The translations under genes were made by a program, and so were the position numbers. From Bacillota bacterium (GTDB lineage: Bacteria > Bacillota > Clostridia > Oscillospirales > Oscillospiraceae), in assembly GCA_028719885.1 (NCBI GenBank), contig JAQYLT010000050.1:1-64000 (forward strand): a stretch of 64,000 nucleotides of DNA. Direction: 5' to 3'. The notes under the pieces were generated by a model that worked only from the letters and a program-made list of their open reading frames with translations, did not search any database and had not been told where the DNA came from. Positions 59,112-64,000 of the stretch are shown one piece after another (position 1 is the stretch's first letter; every line of letters begins with the position of its first letter).

Positions 59112-60491
59112 ATGGCAAAACCTGAGAAAAACACCGATGCCGTCTATGATGCCAGCACCCTGGGTACTCCCAAGCAGCTGGTTCTGGGCGTGCAGCACCT
59201 GTTCGCCATGTTTGGTGCCACTGTGCTGGTTCCTGTCATCACCGGCTTGGATGTGGCCAACGCGCTGCTGTTCGCGGGTCTGGGCACGCTGCTGTTCCAC
59301 CTGCTCACCGGTCGGAAGGTTCCCGCATTCCTGGGCTCCTCCTTTGCCTTCCTGGGCGGCTATGCGGCTATCAGCGGCATGAGCGAGAGCTACGGCTTCA
59401 ACACCCTGCCCTATGCCTGCTTCGGCGTGGCCTGCGCGGGTCTGGTGTACCTGGTGGTGTCCGCCCTGTTCAAGGTCTTCGGCGCCAAAAAGGTCATGCG
59501 TTATTTCCCGCCCATCGTCACCGGCCCCATCATCATCTGCATCGGCCTGACCCTGGCTTCCTCCGCCATCAACAACTGCTCCGCTAACTGGTGGATTGCA
59601 TTGGTTGCCATTCTCATTGTGGTGGTGGCAAACATCTGGGGCAAGGGCATGGTGAAGATCATTCCCATCCTGCTGGGTGTGGTCGGCTCCTATGTGTTTG
59701 CTATGATTGTGGATGCCGATTCCCGGGCGAATTTCACCAAGCTGGTTGGCGAGGCTGCCTGGATCGGCCTGCCTATCAGCTGGGACAAGACCGCCCTGTC
59801 CATCTTCGGCAAGAATTTTGACGGCGGCCTGCTGATCACCGCCATCATCACCATCATGCCCATCTCCCTGGCGACCATGATGGAGCATGTGGGCGACATC
59901 TGCGCCATTTCCTCCACCGTGGGCAAGAACTTCGTGGAGGACCCCGGCCTGCACCGCACCCTGCTGGGCGACGGCCTGGCTACCGTGGTGGCCTCCCTCT
60001 TCGGCGCTCCCGCCAATACCACCTACGGTGAGAACACCGGCGTGCTGGCGCTTTCCAAGGTTTACGATCCCAAGGTGGTCCGGCTGGCTGCCTACTTCGC
60101 TGTGATCCTGTCTTTCTGCCCCAAGTTCGCCGCTGTGATTCGCGCCATGCCCGCCGCCACCATGGGCGGTGTCAGCCTGGTGCTCTACGGCATGATCTCC
60201 GCTGTGGGTGTGCGGAACGTGGTGGAGAACCGGGTGGACTTCACCAAGAGCCGCAACGTGCTGATTGCCGCCATGATCATGGGTCTGGCCATCGGTGTGA
60301 GCACCAGCGCTGCCGGTGCCATCAGCTTCACCCTGGGCTCCGTGAACATCAGCTTCTCCGGCCTGGCCGTGGCTGCTCTGGTGGGCATCGTGATGAACGC
60401 CGTGCTCCCCGGCAAGGACTATGAGTTCGGCGCCAATGAGCAGGGCGATACCGCCGTGGTCAACATGGGCTCCCGGGCAACCAAGAAATAA
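59112..60491 (+). CDS. uraA: Uracil/uracil-xanthine permease (NCS2 family)
   Basis: 459 residues from ATG 59112 (AAAGG upstream; an ATG at 59100 lies too close to it). Fourteen-helix NCS2 fold; signatures QHLFAMFGATVLVP (about 27-40), the substrate-site MEHVGDI (about 257-263) and GAPANTTYGENTGV (about 302-315), matching the UraA group. Imports uracil with H+. A leader terminator suggests pyrimidine-responsive attenuation, although no PyrR-type anti-antiterminator is recognised. Confidence 0.93.
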   Translation: MAKPEKNTDAVYDASTLGTPKQLVLGVQHLFAMFGATVLVPVITGLDVANALLFAGLGTLLFHLLTGRKVPAFLGSSFAFLGGYAAISGMSESYGFNTLPYACFGVACAGLVYLVVSALFKVFGAKKVMRYFPPIVTGPIIICIGLTLASSAINNCSANWWIALVAILIVVVANIWGKGMVKIIPILLGVVGSYVFAMIVDADSRANFTKLVGEAAWIGLPISWDKTALSIFGKNFDGGLLITAIITIMPISLATMMEHVGDICAISSTVGKNFVEDPGLHRTLLGDGLATVVASLFGAPANTTYGENTGVLALSKVYDPKVVRLAAYFAVILSFCPKFAAVIRAMPAATMGGVSLVLYGMISAVGVRNVVENRVDFTKSRNVLIAAMIMGLAIGVSTSAAGAISFTLGSVNISFSGLAVAALVGIVMNAVLPGKDYEFGANEQGDTAVVNMGSRATKK

Positions 60492-60502
60492 ATTAAAATC
60501 AC

Positions 60503-60538
60503 AAAGCCCTCCGCGCAGGTTTGCGCGGAGGGCTTTTT
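60503..60538 (+). terminator. Intrinsic terminator after uraA
   Basis: AAAGCCCTCCGCGCA / TGCGCGGAGGGCTTT with loop GGTT, then a T-run; strong. Confidence 0.9.
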
Positions 60539-60601
60539 CTATTCTCTGACGAGCTTAGCTGGTTAAAAATGGTTGCATAATCGTCCTCTCATTTTCATGG
60601 T

Positions 60602-60827
60602 AAATTGGAGGTTGTAGAGATATTTCGTAGGGAACGGATTTATCCGTTCCGAAACGTTGGTGAACATCCTCGGCTCGTTGGATGGTAGCGGGTTACCATT
60701 TTCAACATTTTTCCATTCAACATACTCCAACAAAAACGTTACCCAGGCGGAACGGATAAATCCGTTCCCTACGAACACGTTGGAAGGTGTCCCATTCAAC
60801 ATACTGTCGGAATTTTTATTGGGGCGG
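60602..60827. repeat. REP-like hairpin island H
   Basis: Inverted hairpin pair at 60626-60651 (plus-strand GTAG head) and 60748-60773, both with stem GGAACGGAT. The left end reads AAATTGGAGGTT; the right side runs into the companion module, which ends in the shared AAATTCCAATTT. Confidence 0.85.
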
Positions 60828-60915
60828 TACCGGTCGAGGGGCCCAGGAGTTGTGGGTTGATTGCCCAAGGTTCGTAACGATTTGGCCGCGGGGCCTCCCC
60901 GCCAAATTCCAATTT
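60828..60915. repeat. ~85 bp companion repeat module, copy 3 (inverted)
   Basis: Nearly identical to 45151-45238, from TACCGGTCGAGGGGCCCAGG to AAATTCCAATTT (60904-60915). The inner dyad is slightly changed (TTCGTAACGATTTGG). Confidence 0.75.
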
Positions 60916-60955
60916 GACGGCTGGTCACGCAGGGAGCGTTGGCTGGCGGCTTATT

Positions 60956-60992
60956 AAAAAATGGGCTGCCCCGAAATGCACGGGGCGGCCCG
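60956..60992 (-). terminator. Intrinsic terminator after the M18 peptidase gene
   Basis: Minus strand GGGCCGCCCCG pairs with CGGGGCAGCCC, followed by ATTTTTT; it lies just beyond the stop at 61005. Confidence 0.88.
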
Positions 60993-61004
60993 GATGATGG
61001 ATTC

Positions 61005-62393
61005 TTATGCCAGATAGATGGCCTTGCAGCCCAGCATGGTCATGTAGCAATCCAGCTTGCTCACCAGCTCCATGGGGGCGTGCATGTTGAGGACGGGCAC
61101 ACCGGCGTCCACGGTGACGATATTCCGGTTTGCCATGTACGCAGCCACGGTGCCGCCGCCGCCCTGGTCCACCTTGCCCAGGGTCGCGATCTGCCACATG
61201 ACGCCATTGTCCTCAAAGGTCTTGCGGACATGGAGCATGGCCTCGGCAGAGGCGTCGGAGGCGCCGCCCTTGCCCCGGGAACCGGTGTACTTGCAGATGC
61301 TGATGCCATAGTTCAGCATGGAGTTGTTCCGACGGTCGCAGGTCTCGGGGAAATTGGGGTCGTAGGCGTTGGAAACGTCGGCGGACAGGCAGAAGGAGTT
61401 GGCGAAGCAGTGGCTCAGCTTCACTCCCTGGCCGTCGCAGAGGATTTCCATGAAGTATTCAAAGGCGTGGCTCTGCATGCCGCTGATGCCCACGGAGCCA
61501 ATCTCTTCCTTATCCGCCAGAATGCAAACGGCGGTGTGGGTGGGAACGGTGTCCATGTTGAAGATGGGCTCCAGCTCCGCATAGGCGCACACCCGGTCGT
61601 CGTGGCCGTAGGCACCCAGCAGGCTCCGGTCCAGACCCACCTCCCGGCACTTGCCGGCGGGGACGATGGTCAGCTCGGCGCTGCGGAAGTCGTCCTCCAC
61701 AATGCCGTACTTTTCGTTCAGCAGCTTCATCACATTCAGCTTCACCAGGTCGGCGCCCTCCCCCTGGATGGGTTCGGTGCCCAGGATCACATTCAGCTGC
61801 TCACCGGAGATCACCTCGGAAGCGCCCTTTTTCATCTGGTCCGCCGCCAGGTGAATCAGCAGATCGGAGACCATGACGATGGGGTCATTCTCATCCTCGC
61901 CAATGGTCACAGTGACGGAGGAGCCGTCCTTTTTGCACACCACGCCGTGAATGGCCAGGGGCACACAGGTCCACTGGTACTTCTTGATGCCGCCGTAGTA
62001 GTGGGTTTTGAAGTAGGCGATTTCGGAATCCTCATACAGGGGCTGGGGCTTTACGTCCATCCGGGGGGAATCCACATGGGCGGCGCAGATGTTGGCGCCC
62101 TTGCTGAGGGGCTCCTTGCCGATGACGGCAATCATGAAGCTCTTGCCCCGGTTGTTCAGGTAGATTTTGTCCCCGGGCTTCACGTCCATCCCGGGGACGG
62201 CGGGGACGAAGCCGTGATTTTCTGCCATCTCGGTGGCCCAGGCGGTTGCCTCTCGCTCGGTTTTGCAGGCATCCATAAAGGCCCGGTAGCGCAGGGCATA
62301 GCCTTCCATCTCCGCCCGCTGCTCATCGGTCAGCTTGCTGTAGCCATTCTTGGGCGCGCTGAGAATGGATTCGCGCAGTTCTTCTGTGGTCAT
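61005..62393 (-). CDS. M18-family aminopeptidase (aspartyl aminopeptidase type)
   Basis: 462 residues from ATG 62393 with AAAGGAG upstream; the frame extends further into repeat DNA and that start is rejected. A cytosolic two-zinc exopeptidase. Likely zinc and catalytic residues: AAHVDSPR (about 93-100), GHDDR, the catalytic pair DKEEIGS, LSADVSNAYDPNF, and NMHAPMELVSKLD near the C-terminus. Complete and standard in length. It forms dodecamers in known relatives and clips N-terminal acidic residues. Confidence 0.93.
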   Translation of the reverse strand: MTTEELRESILSAPKNGYSKLTDEQRAEMEGYALRYRAFMDACKTEREATAWATEMAENHGFVPAVPGMDVKPGDKIYLNNRGKSFMIAVIGKEPLSKGANICAAHVDSPRMDVKPQPLYEDSEIAYFKTHYYGGIKKYQWTCVPLAIHGVVCKKDGSSVTVTIGEDENDPIVMVSDLLIHLAADQMKKGASEVISGEQLNVILGTEPIQGEGADLVKLNVMKLLNEKYGIVEDDFRSAELTIVPAGKCREVGLDRSLLGAYGHDDRVCAYAELEPIFNMDTVPTHTAVCILADKEEIGSVGISGMQSHAFEYFMEILCDGQGVKLSHCFANSFCLSADVSNAYDPNFPETCDRRNNSMLNYGISICKYTGSRGKGGASDASAEAMLHVRKTFEDNGVMWQIATLGKVDQGGGGTVAAYMANRNIVTVDAGVPVLNMHAPMELVSKLDCYMTMLGCKAIYLA

Positions 62394-62442
62394 CTGTTTA
62401 TTTCTCCTTTGCGTATAGATTGTGTGTTCGATTTTGCACGGA

Positions 62443-62738
62443 AAATTGGAATATAGTGGGCAGATTTGCATGGGACATGTTCTAACATGTGCGTAGGGAA
62501 CGGATTTATCCGTTCCGAAACGTCGTTGAACATCTGTGGTTCGTTGGATGGTAACGGGTCAATTTTTATCATTTTTCCATTCAACATACTCCAATAAAAA
62601 CGTAACCCAGGCGGAACGCATGAATGCGTTCCCCACGCAAAATTCATCGTTTTACGATTTGTCGAACCTTGGTGATTCATAAACCTTTCGGAATGCATGA
62701 ATGCATTCCCTACGAAACATCTCGACACATTCCAATTC
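62443..62738. repeat. REP-like hairpin island I (three hairpins)
   Basis: GTAG-headed hairpin at 62492-62517 (stem GGAACGGAT), inverse hairpins at 62612-62637 (GGAACGCAT; tail CCACG instead of CTACG) and 62689-62714 (GGAATGCAT). All three stem versions occur together here. Ends are AAATTGGAATAT (62443-62454) and ACATTCCAATTC on the right. Confidence 0.85.
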
Positions 62739-62768
62739 ACTTATTTTCGGCACAGTATGTGGATCACG

Positions 62769-63344
62769 TTACATTATACCTTGTGCATCCAAAAATGCAA
62801 CGGATTTTTTCAGGAAATCGGCGGCGGAGGCGTTGTTTTCCAGGATGTAATCACAGCGCTGTCGGAACCAGTCCTCGTCGTGCTGGGCATCGATCCGGCT
62901 GCGGGCATAGTCTTCCGAAATCCCGTCCCTTGCCATGAGCCGGGCGACCCGGGCCTCCAGGGGAGCGGTGACGGCAACGGTGATGTCGCAGAGGGTATCC
63001 AGTCCGCTTTCAAACAGGCCGATGGCGTCGATGGCGGCCAGGGGAGGGGAGGCCTCCAGCTGCCGAAGCACCTCCTGCCGGACGGCCCGGTGGGTGATTC
63101 CGTTCAGCGCTTCCAAAGCGGCGGGGTCCGCAAAGACGATTTTGCCCAGCGCTTTCCGGTCCAGGAAATCTTGTGGGAAAGCCTGGGGGAACCGATTTTT
63201 GATGGCGGCAAGCATCTGCCGGTCAGCTTCCAGCAGCCGGTGGTAGATTTCGTCGCAGTCCAGCACCAGACCGCCCCGCTGCCGAATCAGCTGCAGCAGG
63301 GTGGTTTTCCCGCAGCCGGTGCCGCCGGTGATGCCGAGGATCAT
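62769..63344 (-). CDS. coaE: Dephospho-CoA kinase
   Basis: 191 residues from ATG 63344, overlapping the upstream gene by 4 bp; the frame is open further upstream only as a shadow. Last step of coenzyme A synthesis. P-loop GGTGCGKTT (about 7-15), the substrate-site DCDEIYHRLL (about 31-40), and a lid region with EARVARLMARDGISEDYARSRI (about 131-152). Standard length. Confidence 0.94.
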   Translation of the reverse strand: MILGITGGTGCGKTTLLQLIRQRGGLVLDCDEIYHRLLEADRQMLAAIKNRFPQAFPQDFLDRKALGKIVFADPAALEALNGITHRAVRQEVLRQLEASPPLAAIDAIGLFESGLDTLCDITVAVTAPLEARVARLMARDGISEDYARSRIDAQHDEDWFRQRCDYILENNASAADFLKKSVAFLDAQGIM

Positions 63345-64000
63345 GATTCTTCCTCCGGATTCACAATGTGGAAGGCGGCGGCCTTTTTCAGCCGGTTCTG
63401 CACCGCATAGGCCACGCCGCCCCCCACCGGGCAGCGGGCATATACCTGATGGATGGATGGGTCGTCCAGCTCCCGCAGGGCGGCGAAGAGGCCGGCGCTT
63501 AAGGTGTTCACATCCGCCTCGCTGCCGTAGGCCAGGGGATTGCAGCCGACGTAAAGGGGCAGCTCCTCGGCAAAACACAGCACCCGGTCCCCGGGGACAA
63601 AATGCCGGTGGATGTAGGCAGCGGCCTGCTCCCGGCTTCCGGAGACGATCACCACCGGCTCCTCCGGGGCGTAGTGGCGGTATTTCATCCCCGGGGCCTT
63701 TACCACGGCATCTTTGTCAATCTGGGCGGTGACGGCCTTGTCAATCACCAGGTCTCCCAGCACCTCGATGAGCTGCTCCGGGGTGATTCCGCCGGGCCGC
63801 AGCAGCCGGGGCCGGCTCTCCGTCAAATCCACAATGGTGGATTCCACCCCAACCCGGCAGGGGCCGCCGTCCACGATTGCTTGGATTCTCCCATCGTGGT
63901 CATGGAGCACGTGCTGGGCGGTGGTGGTGGAGGGCTTGCCGGAAAGGTTGGCGGAGGGGGCGGCGATGGGCACCCCGGAGAGCCGGATGATTTCCCGGGT
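63341..64000 (-). CDS. Sua5/YrdC-type threonylcarbamoyl-AMP synthase, N-terminus cut off
   Basis: The 3' ~220 codons are present and the frame is open to the window edge. It shows the end of the YrdC domain (PIAAPSANLSGKPSTT, then VGVESTIVDLT and LLRPGGIT), the Sua5 linker GMKYRHYAPEEP, and the C-terminal Sua5 domain. It makes threonylcarbamoyl-AMP for the t6A37 modification of ANN-decoding tRNAs. The GTG at 63973 is not the real start because coding sequence continues upstream. Confidence 0.93.
   Translation of the reverse strand, partial: TREIIRLSGVPIAAPSANLSGKPSTTTAQHVLHDHDGRIQAIVDGGPCRVGVESTIVDLTESRPRLLRPGGITPEQLIEVLGDLVIDKAVTAQIDKDAVVKAPGMKYRHYAPEEPVVIVSGSREQAAAYIHRHFVPGDRVLCFAEELPLYVGCNPLAYGSEADVNTLSAGLFAALRELDDPSIHQVYARCPVGGGVAYAVQNRLKKAAAFHIVNPEEES

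Overview
The window looks like chromosomal DNA of a spore-forming, fairly GC-rich member of the Clostridia, most like the Oscillospiraceae/Ruminococcaceae type of gut Firmicute. This is inference from gene content: dipicolinate synthase DpaA/DpaB, a SpoVB-like flippase, a SAM-I riboswitch before metK, a long-form HPF, a TAXI-type TRAP transporter and class B and C sortases. TTG and GTG starts with strong GGAGG-type ribosome sites are common.

Layout. 1-345: probable end of an insertion sequence running off the left edge, abutting a REP-like hairpin. 586-3753: a LytS-like sensor kinase, its response regulator and a degenerate lone receiver. 3817-31329: a sortase-assembled surface-fibre locus, with an 18.3 kb gene for a ~6,108-residue wall-anchored protein of about 39 Cna-B/SpaA-like repeats, a major pilin with an exact pilin motif, two class-C-like sortases, and a MoxR ATPase / DUF58 / transglutaminase-like triad whose transglutaminase has lost its catalytic Cys and His. 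31780-37522: malate uptake and oxidation (2HCT transporter, malic enzyme) divergent from a CitA/CitB-type two-component system. 37817-41540: an aconitase-family dehydratase pair facing a GntR repressor and an AEC transporter. 41589-49123: housekeeping genes (flippase, endonuclease III, SSB-like protein, glycerol kinase, rhomboid-like protein, riboswitch-controlled metK). 49587-55111: dipicolinate synthase, DUF4364, HPF, tRNA-Leu(CAA), sortase B, a FtsW/RodA protein. 55152-64000: TAXI TRAP transporter, uracil permease behind a leader attenuator, M18 aminopeptidase, CoaE and a cut-off Sua5-type enzyme.

The most distinctive non-coding feature is a set of nine intergenic islands holding 25 intact copies (plus one half copy) of a ~26 bp hairpin headed by GTAG. 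The stems come in several sequence versions but stay self-complementary, so they covary. The hairpins are mostly in inverted pairs inside ~200-360 bp units ending in AAATTGGAATTT / AAATTCCAATTT inverted repeats. They look like REP/BIME elements of the kind moved by REP-associated tyrosine transposases. A second ~85 bp module accompanies three islands.

Working together: the first two-component system probably controls the adjacent fibre locus (position only). The giant protein and pilin would be polymerised and anchored by the two sortases. The malate genes form a sensing, uptake and decarboxylation unit. The GntR regulator probably controls the dehydratase pair through an operator just downstream of the leuC promoter.
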